Part shown: one piece after another, positions 20,513 to 29,932 of the stretch | How positions within the stretch are numbered: position 1 is the first letter of the stretch | Layout of the letters: each line of letters begins with the position of its first letter | Source: Gemmata palustris | GTDB lineage: Bacteria > Planctomycetota > Planctomycetia > Gemmatales > Gemmataceae | Assembly (NCBI RefSeq): GCF_017939745.1 | Contig: NZ_JAGKQQ010000001.1 | Coordinates: 1,550,001-1,614,000, forward strand | Direction of reading: 5' to 3' | DNA: 64,000 bases | Program-made: the position numbers and the translations under genes | The notes under the pieces: generated by a model | What the model saw: only the letters and a program-made list of their open reading frames with translations | Database searches by the model: none | What the model was told of the DNA's origin: nothing

Positions 20513-21989
20513 CTGTACTTTGCGCGACTTCCTGTATTCGAGCGGCTGAGGCTTAGCGTGTAGACAGGCGCCGGCCCGTCCGAGACGATGGGGTTACCAC
20601 ACCACCCTCGCCCCGGACGGACGCGGCCATGCCATCATCGCATCCGCTACCCTCGTCGTGCCACTGGTTTTCGGTTCTCGCGGCGGCGTTAGACCCACGA
20701 TCGGCTCCGCGGCTGGCATGGTTGCTGGTCGGAGCCGTTCTGGCTCGGGGCCGGCGCACCGTTACGACCTGGATTCGGTCCGCCGGGCTGAGCGATGAGT
20801 ATCGCCCGTGCTACACCACGGTGGCCGCGCTTGGGGGCCGGACCGACCGCGCGGCGTCACACCTGCTGCGGGAGGTCGTGAGGCCCCTGGCGGCGGAGGC
20901 CAGACGGCTCACGTTGGCCCTGGATGACACCCCAACGGAACGATACGGGGCAACGGTACAAGGGGCCGGGGTGCACCACAACCCGACGCCCGGGCCGGCC
21001 GGCGGACCGTTCGTGTACGGGCACGTGTGGGTGGTCCTCGGGCTCCTGGCCCGGCACCCCTCTTGGGGCATCGTTGCGCTCCCGCTGCTGGCCCGGTTGT
21101 ACGTGCGCCGCAAGGACCTTCCGGGGATCCCGGCGAGGACCCGGCCCGGGTTCCGGACCAAGCTGGAACTGGCCGTCGAGTTGGTGCGGTGGGCCGCCTC
21201 GTGGCTCGGGCACCTGGGCAAGCCCCTCTGGGTGGTGGCCGACGGGGCGTACGCCAAGGCCCCGGTACTCAAGCCCCTGCGGGAGCTCGGGGTGACGGTG
21301 GTGAGCCGACTGAGGAAGGACTCGGCCCTGTGGTCCGTGCCCGGCCCGCGGGCGCCCCACCAGCGCGGACCGAACCGGACCTATGGGGACCAGCGAATCG
21401 AGTTGGCCAAGCGAGCCGGACAGACCCGCGGGTGGGCCACCGGGACGTTCGACTTGTACGGGAAACCGACGGAGAAGAAGTACAAGACGTTCGTGGCCAC
21501 CTGGCGCCCGGCCGGTGGGGCGATTCGCGTCGTTCTGGTGGACGAGCCCACCGGGTGGGTGGCGTTCTTCTGCACCGACACCGCCGCGCCGGTGGGCGAC
21601 ATCCTCGGAAGTGTCGCGAGTCGCTTCAGCCTGGAGATCGCGTTCCGCGATCTGAAAGAAGTTGTCGGGGCGGGTCAGCAGCAGGTGCGCCTCGTGCGGG
21701 CCAACGTCGGGGCGTTCCACGTGTGCCTGTGGGCGCTCACGATGACCGAAGCTTGGGCCTGGAATCGGGATGCCAAGGCGTTGGCCGGGCACCGGGCCGC
21801 AAGTCCATGGGACGACGGGGAACGGCGACCGAGTCACGCGGATAAGCGCCGCGCCTGGCGCCGTGAGCTACTGCGGAACGAAATTCAGGCGGTTCTGCGG
21901 CCCGGGATCAACGAGGCCGAATTACAAGTCGCCGCCGAACGACTACTCGACTTGGCCGCTTAATGGTGATGAAGTTGCGCAAAGAGCAG
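20513..21989 (+). mobile_element. IS701-type insertion sequence
   Basis: 1477 bp with imperfect terminal inverted repeats: 20513-20533 against the complement of 21969-21989, 17 of 21 matching (core CTTTGCGC.ACTTC.T). TCTACC occurs directly outside each end (20507-20512 and 21990-21995), a likely 6-bp target duplication; part of this could be chance since 4 bp is usual for IS701. One intact transposase gene fills the element. Confidence 0.75.
20629..21963 (+). CDS. DDE transposase, IS701 family (DDE_5-like)
   Basis: 444 residues, full-length and uninterrupted. Catalytic triad context: LTLALDDTPTERYG (first Asp), WVVADGAYAKAPVL (second Asp), and SRFSLEIAFRDLKEVVG (Glu). VVSRLRKDSALW and the insertion domain with TRGWATGTFDLYGK fit the IS701/IS4-like fold. 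All active residues appear intact, so it may still be mobile. It lies inside the island close to the left att. Confidence 0.85.
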   Translation: MPSSHPLPSSCHWFSVLAAALDPRSAPRLAWLLVGAVLARGRRTVTTWIRSAGLSDEYRPCYTTVAALGGRTDRAASHLLREVVRPLAAEARRLTLALDDTPTERYGATVQGAGVHHNPTPGPAGGPFVYGHVWVVLGLLARHPSWGIVALPLLARLYVRRKDLPGIPARTRPGFRTKLELAVELVRWAASWLGHLGKPLWVVADGAYAKAPVLKPLRELGVTVVSRLRKDSALWSVPGPRAPHQRGPNRTYGDQRIELAKRAGQTRGWATGTFDLYGKPTEKKYKTFVATWRPAGGAIRVVLVDEPTGWVAFFCTDTAAPVGDILGSVASRFSLEIAFRDLKEVVGAGQQQVRLVRANVGAFHVCLWALTMTEAWAWNRDAKALAGHRAASPWDDGERRPSHADKRRAWRRELLRNEIQAVLRPGINEAELQVAAERLLDLAA

Positions 21990-22203
21990 TCTACCGTTGA
22001 ACGGGCCGGAAACGGGTGAAAGGGTGTCCAGAAGGGCGTTCGGACCGCCATCGCACGCTAATGCGATCTGGTGAGGCTTGGGGCAAGACAACTTCGAAGG
22101 GAAGGAAAGGCACGAGATATCAGCCCAAAACCAAGAGTTGCCGGGGAATTCCTATCGATTGCGCCAGAATTGATCGGAAATGGCTATCGATCGTCCGGTC
22201 TCA

Positions 22204-22224
22204 TTTTGTACAGCCCGTACAAAT
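22204..22224. promoter_or_regulatory. GTAC palindrome, copy 1
   Basis: TTTTGTAC-AGCCC-GTACAAAT. One of five copies in the island. It is followed by a conserved block containing GGATATCTTGTCTTCTTCC (about 22237-22255) and lies 124 bp upstream of the MTEAEWL-family start at 22349. The same block follows copies 2 and 4 at the same distance. Likely an operator or part of a shared promoter. Confidence 0.6.
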
Positions 22225-22348
22225 TGGGACGGGGTTCGGGGCGGATATCTTGTCTTCTTCCTCTCGTGGCCGTCTTCGGAAGTGGCGCCGTGAGGTCTTG
22301 GCAGCGCGCGGCATCGGTCATGATGGGAGCCGTTCCCGGGAGCGACCT

Positions 22349-23017
22349 ATGACCGAAGCGGAATGGCTGGCGGATAGCGATCCGCAGACGATGTTGCAAT
22401 TCTTGAGCGACAAGCCGAGTGACCGGAAGTTGCGGTTGTTCGCTGTTGCGGTTGCCCGCCGGTGCTCGGGCGACATAACCGACCCCGCGCTGGCTGAGTC
22501 CGTCGACGTGGCCGAGCTTGCGAGCGACGGGACCGTGGGGCAAGACGCACTACTCGCCGCGGTGAGACGAGTGGATAGTCTGGTCGGGACGTTATTCATC
22601 CGGGACAGTGAACGACCGTCTTGGAATGCCACCCCGGTAGAAATTCGGGCTCCAATGCATTGGGCGTTTATTGCGACTTCTTCCAGACACATGCACATGT
22701 CCGCGTTGCGGGACTGTCTTTTGTATCACTACGGGTGGGCTAGTAAACTCAACCGCGCCCACCAACCGCCCGTACTCCGTGAAATCTTCGGCAATCCCTT
22801 CCGCTCCGTGGCCCTCTCCCCGGACTGGCTCACCTCCACCGCGGTCGGACTCGCGTCCCAGATGTACGAGTCGCGAGACTTCGGCGCGATGCCGACTCTG
22901 GCCGACGCACTCCAAGACGCCGGGTGCGACATCGCCGATGTGCTGGATCACTGCCGCGGGCCGGGGCCGCACGTGCGCGGGTGCTGGGTCGTCGATCTCG
23001 TGCTCGCCAATGAATGA
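22349..23017 (+). CDS. Gemmataceae MTEAEWL/DHCRGPG family protein
   Basis: 222 residues. N terminus MTEAEWLADSDPQTMLQFL then SDRKLRLFAVAVARRC, C terminus FGNPFRSVALSPDW, YESRDFGAMPTLADALQDAG, ADVLDHCRGPGPHVRGCWVVD. I know this pattern as a large lineage-specific family of Gemmata-like planctomycetes; its function is not established. The N-terminal half is divergent from the copy at 29933 while the C-terminal 70 residues are nearly the same. The ATG at 22349 has GGGAG seven bases upstream. The leader with the palindrome and about 70 bp downstream of the gene are also shared with the second copy. Confidence 0.8.
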   Translation: MTEAEWLADSDPQTMLQFLSDKPSDRKLRLFAVAVARRCSGDITDPALAESVDVAELASDGTVGQDALLAAVRRVDSLVGTLFIRDSERPSWNATPVEIRAPMHWAFIATSSRHMHMSALRDCLLYHYGWASKLNRAHQPPVLREIFGNPFRSVALSPDWLTSTAVGLASQMYESRDFGAMPTLADALQDAGCDIADVLDHCRGPGPHVRGCWVVDLVLANE

Positions 23018-23320
23018 GGTGACGCAACAACAATCTCTCACAGAGCGATGAGCTAAATCGATCATGGGAACGGGGGCATACTCGTTTGGTTCGGCAGAGT
23101 ACCATTGGCCCCAAGTGCCGCAACAAAGTGGGCTGAAGTGGGTCGATTGAGACTCGGCACACAGCCTCTCGTTTCGACCCGTGCGGTGCGTTGGTCCGGT
23201 TTTGGTGCCCACCTGTCGCGTGAGGCACCGAAAGATAACTTGATAGAGTAACGTCTCATTGAACTGTTGATTTGGCCGGCCAGGTGGGGTGGTGAGTGGG
23301 TCGAAGAACGGCCCGCACCG
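23018..23320. other. 3' flank of MTEAEWL cassette A
   Basis: The first about 75 bp (TGACGCAACA..., CAGAGCGA.GA.CTAAA, GGGCAT.ATACT) match 30860-30935 downstream of the other cassette. No gene is seen in the remainder. Confidence 0.45.
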
Positions 23321-26300
23321 TCACTTCTGATGTTGCCCCTCACGTTTGTCTTGCAAGAGGTCTCCCACCCACTTCTTCTTCTGTTCCAACCATGTGGCCG
23401 CCTTCTGGCGCGCGGCCGCGCGATCGGCCGCGCGGCTAAAACCGATCGCCTCCCAACTTCGCAGCTCGCTCCCGAGTTGGTCTGCCCACGGAACCAGCTT
23501 TCGCGCACCCGTTTTCGTCCAGATGAACCCGAAATCCTCGGGCGTGCCCCCGCACCGGAGAATCATCGCGGCGAAGGCCACATCACCCAACTGAGTCGTG
23601 ACGCCAGTTGTTTCCTTTGAGTCGGAACGAGTAATCAGCCGGTGTGCGTTATACAGGCGCCCGAAACACAGGTCGGTCTCACGCGAGTATAACGTCAGGA
23701 AGTAGGCATCATTTTCGTAGCCGTATTTCCCAACGGTCAAGAGCGCACTCGCAATCTTCCGTCGCTCCAATTCGCTAAACGGCCCCCTGCACGTTTCGAG
23801 AACCTTTCGAGACGCATTGAAGGTTTCTTTAATGTCGTGTCGAAGGGCGAACTCCAGTGCGGGGCGACAACTGTCGTCCGAAACGTGTTGTTCGGCCCAG
23901 GCGCCGAGCAGCCGACCCCACGCGGCCGCGCCCGGACCCGTAAAGTGTCGGACCAACTCGACCCGGTCCGGTCCGTGATCACCCCACGGCATGAATCTCA
24001 GCCCACATACCTCTTTGGACGGGCGGCTCGTGCGCGGAAACGTCCCCAGGTACATCCACCCGCAAATTGCCGCCGGTAGTAAGGGTTTCCCTGCGGAGGC
24101 AAGCCCGTTGAGTTCGTCGCAGCGGGTCCGGTACAGCTTCTCGGGGCCGGACAGGAGCTCGGGAGAGGCGTCGAGCGCAAGCCCTTTCTGGAGCACGTCC
24201 TCAACGTGCTCCAGTAGCTCCAGGTTCTTCGGTTCAGATGCCATGAGGTCGAACAGCTCGCGGCTCATCTTGTCATCGCCGACCCACCGCGCAAATCGCG
24301 GCCAGAACCTCGCTCCGTTTACGGGAATTGGCTGCTTTTTTCGTCGATCGAAGAACTGGCGGGCCTTGGCATGTGCTGCGTTCCGAAGATTATCATTGGA
24401 GAAGCCGAACAAAGTGCTCTCGTAATTCGCAACTTTTCGCTTCCGCCCATCAACGGCCCACGGGTTCGTTGCGTTCTCGAAACCAAACTCGAGCGGATCC
24501 CGATCACACAGCAAGAGGGCGAGGGCGACTGCGACGTCGCGATACTGGACCACTGTCGCACGTGACGGGAAAGTCCCTGGTATTGGTGTATCAAGCGCGA
24601 AACAGACCTCCCGATCGTCGAAAATCGCCTCGAAGAGGGGTAAATCTGCAGACGTGCCCGTTTCGGCAATCACCCCTAACGCGGCACATTTGGCATGCGC
24701 CGTTCCCGACGGGCTCAAGGCGTACTTTCGGGCAAACGGAAACAGGAACGACTCACCCTCGCTGCACCTGCGCGCGTAGGAAAAACCGTTTGCGAGGATC
24801 CTGGGATCGTTACGCAGCGGCAGCCACGCGGCGAGCAGCCTCATAAACACACGGTCGGTCCCCGGTACGGCGGCCTTCAATTCTGGCGGCTTTGGGTAGT
24901 CCGGCGTTACGCCGTAGCTAACCTGTTCCCCTCGACGCCCGTTTTCCAATCCCATACATTCCGAGATTTCAACATCGCCAACGGAAGCGAGTTCGGCGTC
25001 ACGGCCAGGGTTCTTCGGACTCGCCAAGGTGGTGCCGGGGTAACTACCGAGCATTAAAAGGAACGCGGCCCCTTCGATACGATCCCAGGAGGGATAGGGC
25101 TGTCGGAGGTGTGGGGTCATGACCTGTCGCCCGATCTCAATGCACTCCTCACGGTACGCCTGGGCCGCGCTCTCCGGATTCGCTTCTACGCGGTCCAGTT
25201 GTTGGAGCCAGCGCCGGTTGCTGATGATCCGAGTGAAGATGTCGCGACTGGCCGGGGTGTCACCTGCGACGGCCTTGAACCGCCTCCAGACCGGGTGATC
25301 GGGCACCCGATCGGCCTTCGGATCGAAGCCCTTTACCAAAGCGTCGAGGGCGTCTTTGCGAACGGCGGCGAGCAGCGCCGCGCACCGGGCACGTACTTCC
25401 GGGTTCTCGGACCGCCATCCGGTCTTCAACGCGCTCTCCGCCTTCAGACCGAGCCCGCGCAGTTCCTTCTCGGCGCTCTCGCGCTCGGCGAAATCGCTGC
25501 TGCCGAGTCGCCTCACGAGCACGAAGGCCTCGTCTTCAACGGGGCGCGGGGCGGGCGCCGTATCACCCGCGGGCGCAGCACCCCCTCCCGTCATGGTCAG
25601 CCCGCCGGCCACGCACACCAGACACATCGACACCGTTAGCGCGGTAGTTCGGAGCCGATCGAATAACATCGCTTTGATCACCGCGGACGCCGCCGCGTTC
25701 GCCGTTCCACCAACCGCCCCGCGGACGGCTACCGCCGTCGCCTGGATCAGGGCTGCCGGGAGTCGGGTCGGCACCAGCGCCCCGGCCAGGGCCGCGGCCG
25801 CCGGGGCCAGCCCCCGGGCCGCCAACCGCTCGCCGAGTTTCCGCTTGGCCGCAGCGAGCCGGCTGGACAGCGTCCCGCTCTGAATGCCGAGTTCTGCCGC
25901 GGCCTGCTTGCGCGACAGCCCGCGCAACTCGCACAGCACGAGCGCGTCGCGGTGCGGCGCCGACAGCTTCGCGAGCTCCTCGTCAATGATCGCGGCCCGT
26001 TCGGTCACCGCGAGCGACAGGTCGGGCGCGGGGACCGGATCGATCCGCCCCCGACGACTCTTCCCCGCTCCCTTCACGTCGCGTTTCCGGCGCCGGTCGC
26101 GCGTGAGGCGCACCGCCCTCGCGGTCCTCACGGCCACGCCGTACAGCCATCCAGCCAGGTTGGTCCCGCGCACCGCACTCGGCCGGCGGGCCAGAACGAG
26201 GAACGTGGCCTGGAACGCGTCCTCGGCGTCGTTCGCGTCGGACAGCACCCGGGTACACGCCGCGAGGACCATCGGCCTGTGCCGACGTACCAGTTCGCTG

Positions 26301-26404
26301 AAAGCATCCTCTTTTCGAGACGTGACAAACGCCCGGAGCAACTGGATGTCGGGGGCCGGTGCAGAAGTCGCAAACCGCATCAGCGCAACGGCAGGACGGG
26401 ACAT
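23321..26404 (-). CDS. ECF sigma factor fused to membrane anchor and large C-terminal domain
   Basis: 1027 residues from ATG at 26404, which has GAGGG upstream; an earlier ATG at 26437 lacks one. Residues about 20-190 are an ECF sigma factor: region 2 FSELVRRHRPMVLAACTRVL and AEDAFQATFLVLARR, region 4 LSAPHRDALVLCELRGLSRK with HTH AAAELGIQSGTLSSRLAAAK. A membrane span at about 254-272 follows, then a HEAT-like segment (FAERESAEKELRGLGLKAE) and about 650 residues of unrecognised helical sequence. The sigma part should be cytoplasmic and the rest outside, so it may sense envelope signals. No anti-sigma gene is next to it. Such fusions are typical of planctomycetes. Confidence 0.85.
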   Translation of the reverse strand: MSRPAVALMRFATSAPAPDIQLLRAFVTSRKEDAFSELVRRHRPMVLAACTRVLSDANDAEDAFQATFLVLARRPSAVRGTNLAGWLYGVAVRTARAVRLTRDRRRKRDVKGAGKSRRGRIDPVPAPDLSLAVTERAAIIDEELAKLSAPHRDALVLCELRGLSRKQAAAELGIQSGTLSSRLAAAKRKLGERLAARGLAPAAAALAGALVPTRLPAALIQATAVAVRGAVGGTANAAASAVIKAMLFDRLRTTALTVSMCLVCVAGGLTMTGGGAAPAGDTAPAPRPVEDEAFVLVRRLGSSDFAERESAEKELRGLGLKAESALKTGWRSENPEVRARCAALLAAVRKDALDALVKGFDPKADRVPDHPVWRRFKAVAGDTPASRDIFTRIISNRRWLQQLDRVEANPESAAQAYREECIEIGRQVMTPHLRQPYPSWDRIEGAAFLLMLGSYPGTTLASPKNPGRDAELASVGDVEISECMGLENGRRGEQVSYGVTPDYPKPPELKAAVPGTDRVFMRLLAAWLPLRNDPRILANGFSYARRCSEGESFLFPFARKYALSPSGTAHAKCAALGVIAETGTSADLPLFEAIFDDREVCFALDTPIPGTFPSRATVVQYRDVAVALALLLCDRDPLEFGFENATNPWAVDGRKRKVANYESTLFGFSNDNLRNAAHAKARQFFDRRKKQPIPVNGARFWPRFARWVGDDKMSRELFDLMASEPKNLELLEHVEDVLQKGLALDASPELLSGPEKLYRTRCDELNGLASAGKPLLPAAICGWMYLGTFPRTSRPSKEVCGLRFMPWGDHGPDRVELVRHFTGPGAAAWGRLLGAWAEQHVSDDSCRPALEFALRHDIKETFNASRKVLETCRGPFSELERRKIASALLTVGKYGYENDAYFLTLYSRETDLCFGRLYNAHRLITRSDSKETTGVTTQLGDVAFAAMILRCGGTPEDFGFIWTKTGARKLVPWADQLGSELRSWEAIGFSRAADRAAARQKAATWLEQKKKWVGDLLQDKREGQHQK

Positions 26405-26616
26405 GAACCGACCCTCGGGTATGACTGTTCGCACCAATAGTGCGCGCCGGTGGGTCGGCGCGTCGCGCCAATTCCCTCAGTGGCCTGGTTCAGGACCTTC
26501 GTGAGAAACGTTTACAGGTCGCGGGCGTCCTTGGCATCGAGTGCGGCCCGCGGGTACGCCCGGAGCGGGGCGACCACCCTGTCACGCGACTGTGTCAGAT
26601 TCTCCGGTATGGGCGG
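26405..26616. other. Short gap between the two ECF fusion genes
   Basis: 212 bp between two minus-strand genes. Probably holds the promoter of the 26404 gene. No clear site seen. Confidence 0.3.
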
Positions 26617-29586
26617 CTACTTCCTAGGGCCTCGGCCGGGCAAGTCTTGCGGCCTGAGTTTGATATCGCCGAGAGTGAGCGTGTCACCGTGCTTCGCGAT
26701 CGTAAGGCCGTTCAGCCCCCAATCTGTTGAGCGCTCCGGCTGAGGAACGGGCTGATAAAACTGCCACTCCTGCCTGAACACGAGTAAAAACGAGTGCCCC
26801 GGGAGCATTGTGTCAATTTGAAACTCGCCGTTGTTGCCGGTGGTCTGTGAGTTCAACTCACCGAGGTTCCAAGTCCCTCTGACCGGACCATCACTGCGGA
26901 GGAAGAATGCCTCTACCTTCAGTCCGGCGAGCGGGCGCCCGTTCTCGTCCACCGCGCGCCCGGTGATTCGCCCGCCGGGACCGAGTGTAACAATCGGAGA
27001 CTTGTCACCCGTTTTAAGCACCAGAGCGCCGACCAGCTCGCGTCCCACGTGGCCGGCCACCAACAACCGATCCTTGCCCGGTTCCTGATTGAAAACGCTC
27101 ACGGTGTCGGTGTCAGGGAACGAGAACAGGTAGCTGAGCCCCGGAAAGCTGTGTTCGGGGGCGGTTATCCCGGTCGCGATCACACCAGTTACCGGCTTGC
27201 CGTCCGTGTCCACCACCTTCACGAGCGTGCGCGGGGCCGGTTCGAGCTCCACGTTTACGGTCAATTCCCCGTCCGTGGGCTTCGCGTCGAGCACCAGGCA
27301 CCAGCACCCCCACAAGTACGCAGCACCTCCACCGTAGATCTTGAACGACGGCCCGGCCGGCTCCTTGTTGAACCGGTTCGCGAAATTCGGGTCCGGCACG
27401 GGTGGCTTGAACTCGTATGCCTTGCCGTTCTGTGGCCCGGCCATCAGGATCACCGGGCCGGGGACGGTCACGAGTCGAAACCGCCCACTGCCCGGCTGGG
27501 TGAGCGTGCTGAATTGCGAAGCGCTGTGCAAGAACGGAGGGTACCGATCGACGAACGGATTGTCCGCCAGTATCCGCGTGACGAGCTCGGCCGCGAGCGG
27601 CTTACCAGTTGCCTTGTTCGTCACAGTGCCGGTCACGACGACCCCCTTTGCGCACTTGAGATCGATGGTAACCGGCTCGTACTTCGGGGTGTCCTCGGCG
27701 AACCCCTGACACGGGAGCAGCCCGGCGTCCGGGTCGGGTGGGATCTCGACCATGTAGCCCTTGTGCTTGCGGGCGCCGCGGATCTCGTACCGCCCGTCCG
27801 GACCCGTGACCGCCCGGTTCTCGTCCGGGTTCAGGTCGTTTTTGTTCGTGCGACTGAACCGCACCATGACCCCCACTCGGGGCTTGCCTGCGGGGTCCGT
27901 TACCCGCCCGCGGATGAGTTTTTCGGGTTCGAGGATGATGAGGGGAGCGGGGCCGTGCAGTGCCCACTTGCCCGCATAGGAGTCGTCCTTGCTCTCGCTG
28001 TTTCGAGCGACCTGGTTGAGCGCGGTCGGGTTGAACCCGATGCGGTTCAGGGTGACGAGTTCCTTGTCCGCAAACCCCGCGCCCCGGATACGCAACCCGA
28101 CGAGTTGGTTGACCCCGGCGCCGGTGATCTCGAATCGCCCGTCCTTGTCGGTGGTCGCAGTGTACGGAGAGCGCTCGTCCGGGGAACCCCGGGTCCGATC
28201 GGCGTCCGGGAACCACAACGTGCGGTCCCCGCTCGGGGGGGCTCCGTGATACTCCCGAGCAGCCCACTCTTCCAGGCGTCGGTCCATCGCGGCCTCGGTG
28301 TCACAGGCCGAGAAGAAGTTGGCCACCACCGTCGCCCCGGCCACGGCGGTCCCCTCGTGGTCGAGAACCCGGCCCCGGATCGCCCGCTCCTTGGGTAGCT
28401 TCAACGTCCATTCCACGGCCGGGGACATCGATTCGGGAACGCTGCTGAGCCCGTGCGGTCGGAAGTCCATTCCGTGGCCCGGGGCCTTCGCCACGAACCG
28501 CCCGCCGGAGCCGTTTCGCTTGAACCGGACCGTGAGCGCGAACGTCCCGTCCGCACCGGCCCGTCCGAGCGGTTCCGGCGCCCCCGTGGACCATACCAGC
28601 GACAGCTCGGCGGGAACCGGTTTGCCGGTGGCATCGAGTACCTTACCGGTGATCGTTCGCAGTTCCTTCGTATCTTCCTTCGGTGCAGGTTCCAGAGTGG
28701 CTTTTTCAGCTCGCGGCGCGGGCGCTGCGGCCTTGGGTACCGGTTTCTCGTCCGCTTGGGGGGCGATGGAGGCGAAGCCGAATCCGAGCCCGACAGCGAT
28801 GAGAAGAACCGTGATCGTGAGGGTAAACGGCTTGAGTAATCTGTTCACGGGAAGAACTCCGGCGGCAAGGGCGGTAACGCCCCGGGCAGATTGCCCGGCC
28901 GTAACTCGTGCCGCGAGGTCGATGAGTCGGGCCGATGGCACCTCCACGGCCCGTGAACTGTCAATGACGAGTGCGAGCCAACCGGTCGAAAGTACGATGC
29001 CCCGTCGCGCGAGCCGTTTCTCCAGTAGGGCGCGCCCGCGGTCCAAGTGGCCCCGCAGTGCGCCGGGCGAGGTACCCAACTGATCGGCCGCTTCGTCACG
29101 AGTCAGCCCCTGCACGCCGCACAGCAACAGGGGCAGCCGGTACTTGTCCGGCAGCGCGTTCAACTCCTGGTGCAGGATCTCAGTCGCCTCGCGCCAGGAC
29201 AGGTCGGGCAATTCCGTGGTCGGCTGGGCGCGCCGAGCTGCTTCGGTTTCGCGGACGGTGCGCCGGTGCCGATCGGCGCGGCACCGGACCGCCACGCGGT
29301 GGGCGACGCCGAACAGCCAGCCCCGGAGCGGGACCGATAACGGGGCGGATCTCGTGGCGCGTTTGAAGAGCACCAGGAACGTGGCCTGGAACGCATCGTC
29401 GATGTCGGCCGGGTCCGTGAGCACCTGACGGAGGGCGGTGAGCACTGCCGGGCCATGCCGCTGCACGAGCACCCGGAACGCAGCTTCGTCACGGGTGCCA
29501 ACGAACCGGGCGATCAGTTGGGCGTCGATCTCGTCTGTCAACTCGCCCGACTTCCGAACGATCTGGGTCAGCGCGTGCTGCGACAC
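26617..29586 (-). CDS. ECF sigma factor fused to membrane anchor and carboxypeptidase-regulatory-like repeats
   Basis: 989 residues. Sigma region 2 at about 35-105 (FRVLVQRHGPAVLTALRQVL, DIDDAFQATFLVLFKRA), region 4 at about 138-192 (ALPDKYRLPLLLCGVQGLTR, HTH EAADQLGTSPGALRGHLDRG), membrane span at about 253-275, a Pro/Ala/Lys linker, then several CarboxypepD_reg-type beta sandwiches with the motif (I/V)(T/R)G(K/R)V.D..GKPV (for example ITGKVLDATGKPVPAEL, IRGRVTDPAGKPRVGVMV, ITGRAVDENGRPLAGLKV). The outer part probably binds carbohydrate or peptide and signals to the sigma part. It has the same strand and architecture as the neighbouring ECF fusion but a different sensor. Confidence 0.87.
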   Translation of the reverse strand: MSQHALTQIVRKSGELTDEIDAQLIARFVGTRDEAAFRVLVQRHGPAVLTALRQVLTDPADIDDAFQATFLVLFKRATRSAPLSVPLRGWLFGVAHRVAVRCRADRHRRTVRETEAARRAQPTTELPDLSWREATEILHQELNALPDKYRLPLLLCGVQGLTRDEAADQLGTSPGALRGHLDRGRALLEKRLARRGIVLSTGWLALVIDSSRAVEVPSARLIDLAARVTAGQSARGVTALAAGVLPVNRLLKPFTLTITVLLIAVGLGFGFASIAPQADEKPVPKAAAPAPRAEKATLEPAPKEDTKELRTITGKVLDATGKPVPAELSLVWSTGAPEPLGRAGADGTFALTVRFKRNGSGGRFVAKAPGHGMDFRPHGLSSVPESMSPAVEWTLKLPKERAIRGRVLDHEGTAVAGATVVANFFSACDTEAAMDRRLEEWAAREYHGAPPSGDRTLWFPDADRTRGSPDERSPYTATTDKDGRFEITGAGVNQLVGLRIRGAGFADKELVTLNRIGFNPTALNQVARNSESKDDSYAGKWALHGPAPLIILEPEKLIRGRVTDPAGKPRVGVMVRFSRTNKNDLNPDENRAVTGPDGRYEIRGARKHKGYMVEIPPDPDAGLLPCQGFAEDTPKYEPVTIDLKCAKGVVVTGTVTNKATGKPLAAELVTRILADNPFVDRYPPFLHSASQFSTLTQPGSGRFRLVTVPGPVILMAGPQNGKAYEFKPPVPDPNFANRFNKEPAGPSFKIYGGGAAYLWGCWCLVLDAKPTDGELTVNVELEPAPRTLVKVVDTDGKPVTGVIATGITAPEHSFPGLSYLFSFPDTDTVSVFNQEPGKDRLLVAGHVGRELVGALVLKTGDKSPIVTLGPGGRITGRAVDENGRPLAGLKVEAFFLRSDGPVRGTWNLGELNSQTTGNNGEFQIDTMLPGHSFLLVFRQEWQFYQPVPQPERSTDWGLNGLTIAKHGDTLTLGDIKLRPQDLPGRGPRK

Positions 29587-29789
29587 GATTGGCGCCTCGA
29601 AGGTAGGTGGCTCTCAGCATAATGCCGGGACGCGGGTTCCGGAGCGCGCGTTTTTATCCAGATCGTTTCAGCCTCGACACCGCGTTAAAGTGCCTCGTGA
29701 CTGTGAATGGAAGCAAACAAGAAAAGACCCCTCGAAAGAAAGACGCGAAGATATCAGCCCCAGAAGGCAAATGCTCTGGGACCGCGTGA

Positions 29790-29810
29790 TTTTGTACGGG
29801 CTGTACAAAA
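29790..29810. promoter_or_regulatory. GTAC palindrome, copy 2
   Basis: TTTTGTAC-GGGCT-GTACAAAA, perfect 8-bp arms. Outer arms GATATCAGCCCC (about 29752) and GCGGATATC (about 29827) form a second, wider inverted repeat. It lies 122 bp upstream of the ATG at 29933 and 204 bp upstream of the divergent ECF fusion start at 29586, so it could act on both. Confidence 0.65.
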
Positions 29811-29932
29811 CGGGTCGGGGTTCGGAGCGGATATCTCGTCTTCTTCCTCTCGGGGCCGTTTTCGGAACCGGCTCAGTGCGGACTTGGCACCGGCACACCG
29901 ATCGGTCATGCTGAGACGGGAGGTGAGCGAAG

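Noticed and set aside
22212..29818. Reading parts of the palindrome leaders as small proteins (LYGLYK..., LLPLGAVFG...)
   Set aside because: Frames differ between copies and have stops; conservation is at DNA level.
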